Origin: Erythrobacter sp. UBA2510
Lineage (GTDB): Bacteria; Pseudomonadota; Alphaproteobacteria; Sphingomonadales; Sphingomonadaceae
Length of the DNA stretch: 9,921 nucleotides
Direction: 5' to 3'
NCBI GenBank assembly: GCA_002341345.1
Contig: DDNW01000197.1
Location: 29,414-39,334, forward strand
Shown here piece by piece: positions 1 to 6,167 of this stretch (positions within the stretch are counted from its first letter, which is position 1; the number at the start of each line of letters is the position of its first letter). The position numbers and the translations under genes were made by a program. The notes below the pieces were generated by a model. The model was not told the origin of the DNA and did no database searches. It saw only the letters and a program-made list of their open reading frames with translations.

Positions 1-1
1 G

Positions 2-733
2 CAGGCCGCGCCGACGCTCAAGCGCTGTATCATGGAACTCGGCGGGAAATCCGCGATGATCGTGAGGGCCGACGGAAATATCGAGGCAGCGGCCCAGGCT
101 GCCTTGGCCAGCCTTACTTTTCACGCGGGCCAGGCATGCGCGTCGCTGAGCCGGCTGGTGGTGCATAATGCGGTGCGGCCGCAATTCGTCGAACGGCTTG
201 CCACTCTCTTTCGGGAGGTCAGGATTGGCGATCCCGCCGATCCTTCCACCCGGATGGGCCCGCTAATCCGAGGCGCTGCCCGAGAGCGTGTTCAGACATT
301 GGTAGATTCGGCGATCGAGGATGGTGCGCGGCTGATTTGCGGCGGGCGCATTCCGGACGGTTTCGATCGCGGGTTCTTTTACGAGCCAACCCTGTTCGAC
401 GACGTCGACAATAGCTGGCGGGTCGCACAGGAGGAAGCTTTCGGACCGCTCGGCGTCGTCATCGGTTTCGATAGTGACGACGAGGCCGTCGCGATCGCGA
501 ATGACAGCGACTTCGGACTGTCGGGTGCGGTTTATTCCGCGGACGTTGGCCGCGCGCTCCAGATTGCGTCGCAAATGCGCACGGGCAAGGTCAATCTGAA
601 CGGCGGCTCGGGGAAGATGAGCTCATACCACCCTTTCGGCGGTATCAAGCGCTCGGGCTACGGGCGCGAATTCGGGGAAATCGGCCTGCATGAATTCACC
701 TATGTAAAGACCATCTCATATCGCGTCGCCTGA
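2..733 (+). CDS. Aldehyde dehydrogenase (NAD(P)+-dependent), C-terminal half, 5' end outside window
   Basis: Oxidises an aldehyde to a carboxylic acid with NAD(P)+. The reading frame is open from base 2, so the ATG at 32 is internal: it encodes the Met of the conserved MELGGKS motif, whose Glu (codon 35-37) is the general base. The catalytic Cys lies in FHAGQACASLSR (TGC at 137-139). Further on come the conserved EEAFGP segment and the C-terminal FGGIKRSGYGREFG stretch typical of the superfamily. About 243 residues are visible; family members are usually near 480-500, so roughly half is missing at the left edge. It converges on the acyl-CoA dehydrogenase with a 24-base gap. The substrate cannot be read from sequence; the setting suggests an aldehyde formed during ring or side-chain breakdown. 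The family is certain, the substrate unknown. Confidence 0.95.
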   Translation, partial: QAAPTLKRCIMELGGKSAMIVRADGNIEAAAQAALASLTFHAGQACASLSRLVVHNAVRPQFVERLATLFREVRIGDPADPSTRMGPLIRGAARERVQTLVDSAIEDGARLICGGRIPDGFDRGFFYEPTLFDDVDNSWRVAQEEAFGPLGVVIGFDSDDEAVAIANDSDFGLSGAVYSADVGRALQIASQMRTGKVNLNGGSGKMSSYHPFGGIKRSGYGREFGEIGLHEFTYVKTISYRVA

Positions 734-757
734 CGCGGCTTGCCCGGTTGCGTTGCT

Positions 758-1915
758 TCAGGAGAACAGGTCGCGGGCAACGATGAGTCGCTGAATCTCG
801 GTTGCCCCTTCGCCGAGCCGCTTGATGCGCAATTCACGAAACCACCGCTCCAGCGGAAGCTCGCTCGATACGCCCATGCCTCCGAACAGCTGAATGCATG
901 TATCGAGGGTCTTGAATGCGGCCTCCGTGGCGCTCCACTTCGCCATTGCTGCTTCAGCGCGCACATTCTGCCCGCGGTCGGCGCTGCGGGCTGCGCGATG
1001 GGTTAATAGGCGGGCCGCATCGAGCGCAAGTCGGCAATCTGCCAGCATCCATTGCGGGCCCTGCTTGTCTGCCAGCAGACCTCCGAAGACGCGCCGCTCC
1101 TTCGCCCACTCCACGGTCATCCTCAAGGCTTCTTCGGCGATACCGATCGGGCCGGCACCGTAGACAATCCGTCCGCGCGTCAGGAATTCGTCGGCCAGAG
1201 CGAAGCCGCCGCCCTCCTCACCGATCAGGTTGCAAGCCGGGACTCGAACGTTTTCGAAATGCAGTTCGTTCGGACTGTTAGCAATCATCACGGGAATGGG
1301 GGTATGCGTAAAGCCAGGTGATCCGGTTTCGACTATGAAACAGCTTATGGCATCCCTGCGACCGGACTCTCCGGTGCGGGCGTAGACGATGCCAAAATGA
1401 GCGCGATCGGCATGTGTCGTCCAGGTCTTGGTTCCGTTGAGTATGTAGTGGTCGCCATTTTTCTCTGCACGCAGCTGGATAGCGCGCGCTGGATCGGATC
1501 CACCGGAAGCTTCGCTGATGGCGATAAACGCCTTGGGCATTCGGCCGTCGATGATCGGGCGGCCATATTGTTCGAATTGCTCGGGCGTACCCTTGAACAA
1601 GACGGAGGGCGGATCGCCGCCAATCGCACCAGCAGCAGGGAAAAAGGCACCTAGCCGACATTTCGCCGCCTCTTCCGCAACAATCGTCTGGGCAAGAACG
1701 CCCAGGCCGGCACCGCCAAAGCTCTCCGGCGTAGCCAGCGCCCAGAGACCGAGTTCGCGTGCCTTTTCCTGCAGACTGGCAACGGTCTCTGGCGCGAGCC
1801 TAGCGGCTCCCGGCGGCAAGCTTTCTTCTGCCGCTGCAACGTCTTGCTGCACGAACCGGCGCACCGTGTCGCGCAGCATTTCTAATTCGAACGGGAGTTC
1901 GCTTTCCTTGGACAT
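758..1915 (-). CDS. Acyl-CoA dehydrogenase
   Basis: FAD flavoprotein that introduces an alpha,beta double bond into an acyl-CoA thioester and passes electrons to ETF. The protein has 385 residues, the usual length for the family. It shows the N-terminal helical domain, the central FAD/substrate segment FIAISEASGGSD (about 130-141, a variant of signature 1), the WTTHAD segment at 165-170, and the C-terminal signature QLFGGMGV...PLERWFRELR followed by EGATEIQR. Glu369 in that last motif matches the usual catalytic base position of medium-chain-type enzymes. The ATG at 1915 has only a weak GAGATGA-like ribosome site, and the upstream hydratase stop is 8 bases away, so translation is probably coupled. 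Pairing with an HpaH-like hydratase suggests it acts on a CoA ester from ring-cleavage or side-chain breakdown; the actual acyl group is unknown. Confidence 0.93.
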   Translation of the reverse strand: MSKESELPFELEMLRDTVRRFVQQDVAAAEESLPPGAARLAPETVASLQEKARELGLWALATPESFGGAGLGVLAQTIVAEEAAKCRLGAFFPAAGAIGGDPPSVLFKGTPEQFEQYGRPIIDGRMPKAFIAISEASGGSDPARAIQLRAEKNGDHYILNGTKTWTTHADRAHFGIVYARTGESGRRDAISCFIVETGSPGFTHTPIPVMIANSPNELHFENVRVPACNLIGEEGGGFALADEFLTRGRIVYGAGPIGIAEEALRMTVEWAKERRVFGGLLADKQGPQWMLADCRLALDAARLLTHRAARSADRGQNVRAEAAMAKWSATEAAFKTLDTCIQLFGGMGVSSELPLERWFRELRIKRLGEGATEIQRLIVARDLFS

Positions 1916-1923
1916 CGTTCATC

Positions 1924-2823
1924 TCATGCCAGTGTGGAATCGATTGCCCTGAACGTGATCGAACCTAGGGCGTTATAGTCGAAGTGAAACGTATCACTGT
2001 GGCTGACGGAGACCGGAGCTGTAAACGCACCGCCCAGGATTATTTCACCGGCTTCCAGGCGTTCGCCATAGGGATGAAGCTTGTTGGCTAGCCACGCCGG
2101 GCCCGAAGCAGGATGATTCAGGACTGCCGCTGCGACACCGGATTCCTCGATCACGCCGTTGCGATAGCAGATCGCCGCTATCCAGCGCAGATCAACCTCG
2201 TGCGGGCGTATCGGACGTCCGCCCAGGACAATGCCGGCGTTGGATGCATTGTCGGAGATCGTGTCGAGAACCTTGCGGGTCCGCCCGGTATCCGGGTCGA
2301 TGGGCTGAATGCGCTGATCGATGATCTCGATCGCCGGCACGACGTAGTCGGTCGCGTTGAGAACGTCGTAGATTGTGCACTCCGGCCCTTCGAGCGGCTC
2401 TTTCAGGATGAAGGCAAGCTCCAGTTCCACCCTCGGCCGTATGAAGCGCGCTATGTCGATATCGAAACCTGGTTCGAAGATCATGTCGTCTAGCAAGGCG
2501 CCGTAATCGGGCTCGGTGATGTTCGAGGTGCGCTGCATCGCGCGGCTGGTCAGGCCGATCTTGTGGCCGATGACCTTTCGCCCCCGCGAGGTCTTCAATG
2601 CGACCCACGCACGTTGGATGGCATAGGCGTCGGGAATGGTCATTCCGGGATGCTGCAGCGAGTATTGGGGAATCTGCGTGCGGGCGTGCTCAGCGTCGTC
2701 GAGCCGACGAGCGAGATCGGCAATCGTCGAAGCTTCGAGCGTCACATTATGCTTTCCTGCCGCCAGATTGTCCTCCTGCTTCGGTCTTTGCTCACTGGAT
2801 GTCCCTTCATCCCGTTCTGACAT
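1924..2823 (-). CDS. hpaH: 2-oxo-hept-4-ene-1,7-dioate hydratase (HpaH-like), FAH-fold family
   Basis: Adds water to a 2-hydroxy-dienoate/2-oxo-enoate produced after meta-cleavage and decarboxylation; E. coli HpaH/HpcG acts in homoprotocatechuate breakdown. Residues align almost throughout with remembered E. coli Hpa[65 protein letters not shown]. The metal ligands reported for HpcG (Glu106, Glu108, Glu139) correspond to Glu133, Glu135 and Glu166 here. A TTG six codons upstream (2841) is open, but the ATG at 2823 is preferred because a GGGAAGA stretch (2833-2839) precedes it. This gives 299 residues, about 27 more at the N-terminus than E. coli HpaH; the extra stretch is polar and low in recognisable structure, and a still later start is possible. 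First gene of a minus-strand operon with the acyl-CoA dehydrogenase, divergent from the LysR gene. The family is very likely, but the exact substrate is uncertain because related hydratases (MhpD, TesE, BphH types) take other dienoates. Confidence 0.88.
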   Translation of the reverse strand: MSERDEGTSSEQRPKQEDNLAAGKHNVTLEASTIADLARRLDDAEHARTQIPQYSLQHPGMTIPDAYAIQRAWVALKTSRGRKVIGHKIGLTSRAMQRTSNITEPDYGALLDDMIFEPGFDIDIARFIRPRVELELAFILKEPLEGPECTIYDVLNATDYVVPAIEIIDQRIQPIDPDTGRTRKVLDTISDNASNAGIVLGGRPIRPHEVDLRWIAAICYRNGVIEESGVAAAVLNHPASGPAWLANKLHPYGERLEAGEIILGGAFTAPVSVSHSDTFHFDYNALGSITFRAIDSTLA

Positions 2824-2834
2824 AGCGCTGATTC

Positions 2835-2859
2835 TTCCCAATCTGATTCAATCAGGGAA
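2835..2859. promoter_or_regulatory. Overlapping inverted repeats at the hydratase translation start
   Basis: CTGATT-C-AATCAG (2843-2855) is a perfect 6-base inverted repeat with a one-base centre. It is overlapped by TTCCC (2835-2839) and GGGAA (2855-2859), offset by two bases. On the minus-strand transcript the GGGAA arm is the presumed ribosome-binding site of the hydratase and the UUCCC arm lies just upstream, so the site could act as a DNA operator for LysR or as an RNA hairpin hiding the ribosome site. The repeats are seen directly; the function is inferred. Confidence 0.4.
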
Positions 2860-2867
2860 AATCGTAT

Positions 2868-2898
2868 CGCACCGCGCCAGGTGCGGCCATTGCGCGGT
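2868..2898. promoter_or_regulatory. Two overlapping dyads in the divergent hpaH/lysR gap, candidate LysR operator
   Basis: CGCACC (2868-2873) pairs with GGTGCG (2880-2885) across 6 bases, and ACCGCGC (2871-2877) pairs with GCGCGGT (2892-2898) across 14 bases; the two dyads share ACC...GCG sequence. They lie about 100 bases upstream of the LysR start and 45-75 upstream of the hydratase start, a normal location for a LysR-type recognition site in a divergent promoter. A TTGACT at 2919-2924 could be a -35 element for the LysR gene, but no convincing -10 follows. Binding is inferred, not shown. Confidence 0.4.
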
Positions 2899-2995
2899 AG
2901 TGCTGTGTCCCATAGCCTTTGACTGTCGCACAATCGGGCAAAGCCGTGCTAGGAATGTGACCGGATAATGGCCTTCACACACGAACGGACCGACA

Positions 2996-3940
2996 ATGGA
3001 CGAGGTACAGCTCCGCAACTTCCTGATGATAGGTCGCTGCGCATCAATTACGGAAGCGGCCGACCGACTTGGCATTGCTCAGCCGTCGTTGAGCCAGCAA
3101 TTGCTGCGACTCGAGGACGAGATGGGCACGCAATTGTTCAAGCGGACATCGCGCGGAGTAAAGGCAACCGACGCAGGCCGCATGTTGCAGGAACATGCCG
3201 ATTCTATCTTGCGGGCGATGAACCGCGCGCGAGAGCAAGTGCACGACGCGGAGTGCGTGCCGCTGGGGCAGGTCGCAATCGGACTTCCTGGCACTGCGAG
3301 CTTGATCCTGGGTGTTCCGTTGTTGACTGCGGCGCGCGCCACCCTCAGTTCGGTCAAGATTCACGTGCGCGAGGCAATGAGCGGCACGATCCGCAACTGG
3401 CTCGAAGAAGGGCGCATCGAACTGGGAATCCTCTATGACGCAGAGACGATGACGCATCTTTCCAGCAAGGTCATCGCGCGCGAATCGCTTCTCGTTGTCG
3501 GTCCGCCCGATGCTTTCGGCGCGTGCGACGAATTCGGCATTGCGTGCGATCCTGTCGACCATGCCTCGCTCAATGGTCGCGATTTCATTCTCCCGTCGGT
3601 TTCCCACAATCTGCGCAAGCTGATTGAGCGGCGCCTGCACATCGACAACGTCTCGGTAGCTATCGAGATAGACTCGCTCGCTCATACGAAGACGCTCGTC
3701 GCAGAGGGGGTTGGCTGGACGCTCCTGTCGCACGCTGCGATACGCAACGAATTGTCTCGCGGTGAACTTTCGGCGGCTCATATCGATGGCATCGACCTTT
3801 CGCGCAGTGTCGCGTTCGTGCGCAATCCGGCACAGACCCTGACCAGGGCTTCGATTGCCGTAGAAGACCTTGCGAATAAACTTTTGCGCGAAATGATTGC
3901 GGATGGAAGGTGGGTTGCAACATCCGTCGACGAGGACTGA
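2996..3940 (+). CDS. LysR-type transcriptional regulator
   Basis: DNA-binding regulator, 314 residues, the normal size for the family. The N-terminal winged helix-turn-helix covers about residues 1-60: VQLRNFLMIGRCASITEAAD, then LGIAQPSLSQQLLRLEDEMG, then TQLFKRTSRGVKATDAG, all standard family positions. The linker helix (about 60-90) and the effector-binding domain (about 95-300, beginning GQVAIGLPGTAS) follow. The overall pattern resembles the Nac/CbbR side of the family more than BenM/CatR, but this is only an impression. The ATG at 2996 has no strong ribosome site (ACGGAC a few bases upstream). It is divergent from the hydratase/acyl-CoA dehydrogenase operon and directly upstream of the P450 operon, so it probably senses a pathway intermediate and controls one or both; the inducer is unknown. 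Confidence 0.95.
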   Translation: MDEVQLRNFLMIGRCASITEAADRLGIAQPSLSQQLLRLEDEMGTQLFKRTSRGVKATDAGRMLQEHADSILRAMNRAREQVHDAECVPLGQVAIGLPGTASLILGVPLLTAARATLSSVKIHVREAMSGTIRNWLEEGRIELGILYDAETMTHLSSKVIARESLLVVGPPDAFGACDEFGIACDPVDHASLNGRDFILPSVSHNLRKLIERRLHIDNVSVAIEIDSLAHTKTLVAEGVGWTLLSHAAIRNELSRGELSAAHIDGIDLSRSVAFVRNPAQTLTRASIAVEDLANKLLREMIADGRWVATSVDED

Positions 3941-4006
3941 CAGCCCCGCTCCCATAGGTTTCCGCTATTCCTACTACCCGGGATTATTGCGGGACGTGTC
4001 CGCCTT

Positions 4007-4041
4007 GTCAGGCTAATCCGTTCTTTACCGATTAGTCAGGC
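4007..4041. promoter_or_regulatory. Inverted repeat flanked by a direct repeat upstream of the P450 operon
   Basis: CTAATC (4013-4018) and GATTAG (4030-4035) form a perfect 6-base dyad with an 11-base spacer, and GTCAGGC occurs directly repeated at 4007-4013 and 4035-4041, 28 bases apart. The ATC...GAT form resembles LysR-type boxes, though the spacing is not the classic ATC-N9-GAT or T-N11-A. TTGTCA at 4005-4010 could be a -35 element, without a clear -10. The site ends 16 bases before the P450 ATG, so it would fit an operator or a leader hairpin. Confidence 0.4.
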
Positions 4042-4042
4042 A

Positions 4043-4048
4043 GAGAGG
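4043..4048 (+). promoter_or_regulatory. Ribosome-binding site of the P450 gene
   Basis: GAGAGG ends 9 bases before the ATG at 4058 and supports that start over the downstream in-frame codons. Confidence 0.6.
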
Positions 4049-4057
4049 TGCAGGCGA

Positions 4058-5359
4058 ATGGCCAGCAGGGTATCGAACGCAATTTCGGCCCCCCATATCC
4101 CGGATGAGATTGCAACGCGCATCGTCGATCCGAAGGCGTATGGCGAATGGAACCAGTTGGAGAAGGATTTCACGTGGCTGCGGCGCGAGATGCCGCTGGC
4201 GGTCGTGGATGCGGAAGGCTACGCCCCCTTTTGGGTAGTGACGAAATTCGACGACATCCAGGAAATTGGACGGCAGCCGAAGCTGTTTGCGAATAATGGC
4301 GCTTACAAGACGTTGATCAACCAGGACTTCGCAAAGCATGTCGAAGAAGTCGAAAAGAATGGCGGACGTGCTGTCAATCGATCTTTGCTGACCATGGATG
4401 CGCCGGTACACATGCGCTATCGGCTCATAACTGTCGGGCAATTTACTCCCAAAGGCGTGAAGAAGCTGGAAAAGAGCATCCGTCCGCTCGCGCGTGAGGC
4501 CATCGATGCGATGGTGGGCCACACAGAAATCGATTTCCTTAATGCGGTCTCGCATCGCTTTCCGTTACGCGTTATCCTGAAGCTTCTTGGCCTGCCACGC
4601 TCCGACGAGGACATGCTGCTCGACCTGACGCAGCGCTTTTTCAATCCGCGCGACCCCGATCTGGCGGGCGAACAAGGCGGGCCTTCTGCGGGCGCCACCT
4701 CGAACCATGCCGCGCTGTTCGAGTTCTACGATTATTTTGCTGCCATCGTCGCCGATCGGCGCGCCAATCCCACGAACGATCTGGCGTCGGTTATCGCCAA
4801 CGCGACTATCGATGGAGAACTGATCGCCGAAGCGGATGCGGTGAATTACTACATGACCGTCGCCACGGCTGGTCACGACACCACCGCTTCTTCGACAGCC
4901 TGCGCAGTATGGGCTCTCGCAGAGCGACCGGAGGAATTCGCCAAGGTGAAGGCGGACCGTTCGCTCATACCGTCGCTTATCGAAGAGGCAGTCCGCTGGA
5001 CGTCGCCGGTCAATCACTTCATGCGAACGGCTCTTGTCGATTATGAACTACGCGGACAGCATATCCACGCGGGCGACTGGTTGATGCTGTGCTACCCCTC
5101 GGCGAACCGGGACGAAGATATATTCGACAGCCCCTTCGAGTTTCGAGCTGACCGCAAACCAAATCCGCAGATCGGATTCGGCTTCGGTGCCCATGTCTGC
5201 CTTGGTCAGCACCTAGCGCGAATGGAGATGGGCGTGTTTTTCGAGGAATTCTTCACTCGGGTCGAAAGTGTTGAGCTAGCCGGGGAGGCAAAACGGATCG
5301 AATCCATCGCCGTGGGTGGAATCAAACGGCTTCCGATCCGCTACAAACTATCTGACTGA
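4058..5359 (+). CDS. Cytochrome P450, CYP108-like (terpineol/alicyclic hydroxylase type)
   Basis: Soluble class I bacterial P450 that inserts one oxygen atom into a C-H bond using electrons from a ferredoxin. The protein has 433 residues, full length. The I-helix oxygen-activation motif AGHDTT is at 271-276, the K-helix ExxR pair at Glu310/Arg313, and the heme loop FGFGAHVCLGQ has the iron ligand Cys381. DAPVHMRYR (114-122) is the usual C-helix region. From the I-helix to the end it resembles remembered CYP108A1 (P450terp): EEAVRWTSPVNHFMRTAL, RGQ.I..GD, YPSANRDED.F, VGG.K..PIR. CYP108D1 of Novosphingobium aromaticivorans, which binds bulky hydrocarbons, belongs to the same family. No ferredoxin or reductase gene is nearby, so the redox partners must be elsewhere. 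It is the first gene of an operon with the short-chain dehydrogenase 3 bases downstream. P450 identity is certain, CYP108 assignment likely, substrate unknown. Confidence 0.95.
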   Translation: MASRVSNAISAPHIPDEIATRIVDPKAYGEWNQLEKDFTWLRREMPLAVVDAEGYAPFWVVTKFDDIQEIGRQPKLFANNGAYKTLINQDFAKHVEEVEKNGGRAVNRSLLTMDAPVHMRYRLITVGQFTPKGVKKLEKSIRPLAREAIDAMVGHTEIDFLNAVSHRFPLRVILKLLGLPRSDEDMLLDLTQRFFNPRDPDLAGEQGGPSAGATSNHAALFEFYDYFAAIVADRRANPTNDLASVIANATIDGELIAEADAVNYYMTVATAGHDTTASSTACAVWALAERPEEFAKVKADRSLIPSLIEEAVRWTSPVNHFMRTALVDYELRGQHIHAGDWLMLCYPSANRDEDIFDSPFEFRADRKPNPQIGFGFGAHVCLGQHLARMEMGVFFEEFFTRVESVELAGEAKRIESIAVGGIKRLPIRYKLSD

Positions 5360-5362
5360 ACC

Positions 5363-6094
5363 ATGGCAAAAACCATGGAAGGTAAAGTCGTCGCCATCAC
5401 AGGCGCATCCAGCGGTATCGGGCGGGCGATTGCGCGCGAACTCGCTCCGCTCGGCACGAAATTGGTGCTCAACGGGCTGGTTGATCGCGAGCTCGACGCG
5501 ATCCGCACAGAGTTCGGAGACGCTGCCGCGATCGTCGGTGGTGACATAGCCGACAAGCAGGTCGCCGAACAATTTCTTGCGACAGCCATGAGGCGTTTCG
5601 GTCGGGTCGATGTGCTGGTGAACAATGCCGGCATTTTCCGCAAGGGTGCCGTCGGCTCGATCGATATTGGCGCAATGGAAGTGATGATCGCGCTCAATTT
5701 CGCAGCGGTCGTGCGCAATTGCTATCTGTTCGCGCCTGGAATGGTCGCTCAGGGAGGCGGCCACATTGTCAACGTATCAAGCATCAGCGCGCACCTGACG
5801 ACCCCTGGCTGTGGCGTCTACGGAGGGACCAAGCGAGCCGTGGAGGGATTCAGCCATGCGCTACGCATCGAACTCGCCGGAACCGGAGTTAGGGTCAGCG
5901 TGATTGCACCCGGTACGACTGACACCGACTTGTTCGACCGGGTGCCGGGGCACGGCAGGGCTGCCAGCGCGAACCCCGACGTGCGAATGCTTAAACCCGA
6001 GGACCTGGCGCAGTCAGTTCGCTTCGTGCTCGAACGCGAGGATCATGCGAACATTCCCTACATGCAGGTCTATTCGGCCGATCAGCGTCACTAG
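5363..6094 (+). CDS. Short-chain dehydrogenase/reductase (classical SDR)
   Basis: NAD(P)-dependent oxidoreductase interconverting a secondary alcohol and a ketone, or a dihydrodiol and a catechol. The protein has 243 residues, typical of classical SDRs. It shows the Rossmann motif TGASSGIG (13-20), NNAG (87-90), and the catalytic set Ser139/Ser140, Tyr153 and Lys157 (YGGTK), followed by the PG motif after the sixth strand (IAPGTTDTDLF). The start at 5363 lies 3 bases after the P450 stop with no good ribosome site, so translation is probably coupled; an ATG four codons later (5375) is an alternative. Placement after the P450 suggests it oxidises the alcohol that enzyme makes. The C-terminal RMLKPEDLAQSVRFVLER stretch is common in YdfG-type SDRs, which act on varied small alcohols, so the substrate is not fixed by sequence. 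Confidence 0.93.
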   Translation: MAKTMEGKVVAITGASSGIGRAIARELAPLGTKLVLNGLVDRELDAIRTEFGDAAAIVGGDIADKQVAEQFLATAMRRFGRVDVLVNNAGIFRKGAVGSIDIGAMEVMIALNFAAVVRNCYLFAPGMVAQGGGHIVNVSSISAHLTTPGCGVYGGTKRAVEGFSHALRIELAGTGVRVSVIAPGTTDTDLFDRVPGHGRAASANPDVRMLKPEDLAQSVRFVLEREDHANIPYMQVYSADQRH

Positions 6095-6109
6095 CACCGC
6101 GGGGCGCGG

Positions 6110-6145
6110 ACCCGATCGCTGCGCCGCTGATGCGTTCGATCGGGT
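6110..6145. terminator. Bidirectional hairpin between convergent genes, likely terminator
   Basis: ACCCGATCG (6110-6118) and CGATCGGGT (6137-6145) are perfect 9-base arms around an 18-base loop. A second small hairpin, CCGCG-GGG-CGCGG (6097-6109), lies just to its left. The site is in the 73-base gap between the SDR stop and the FAD hydroxylase stop, where a shared terminator is expected. There is no clean T-run on either side (TAGTGTTGT follows on the plus strand), so it would be an imperfect intrinsic terminator or an RNA-end stabiliser. Confidence 0.5.
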
Positions 6146-6167
6146 AGTGTTGTCGTGCGGCTTGTCG

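Noticed and set aside
32..34. ATG as the start of the aldehyde dehydrogenase
   Set aside because: The frame is open to the window edge and this Met belongs to the internal MELGGK motif, so the gene begins upstream of the window.
723..736. GCGTC-GCCT-GACGC mini-hairpin over the aldehyde dehydrogenase stop
   Set aside because: Five-base stem partly inside the coding sequence, with no T-run; too weak to call a terminator.
2113..2493. 126-codon plus-strand frame inside the hydratase gene
   Set aside because: Antisense shadow of the conserved HpaH-like coding sequence.
2824..2841. TTG start giving a six-residue longer hydratase
   Set aside because: An ATG with a plausible ribosome site follows at 2823, and the TTG falls inside the inverted repeat region without a site of its own.
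3044..3955. Long open frame (303 codons) on the minus strand opposite the LysR gene
   Set aside because: It is the antisense of a clear LysR gene, has no recognisable motif, is rich in Arg/Gln as usual for antisense frames in GC-rich DNA, and runs past the LysR stop without a ribosome site.
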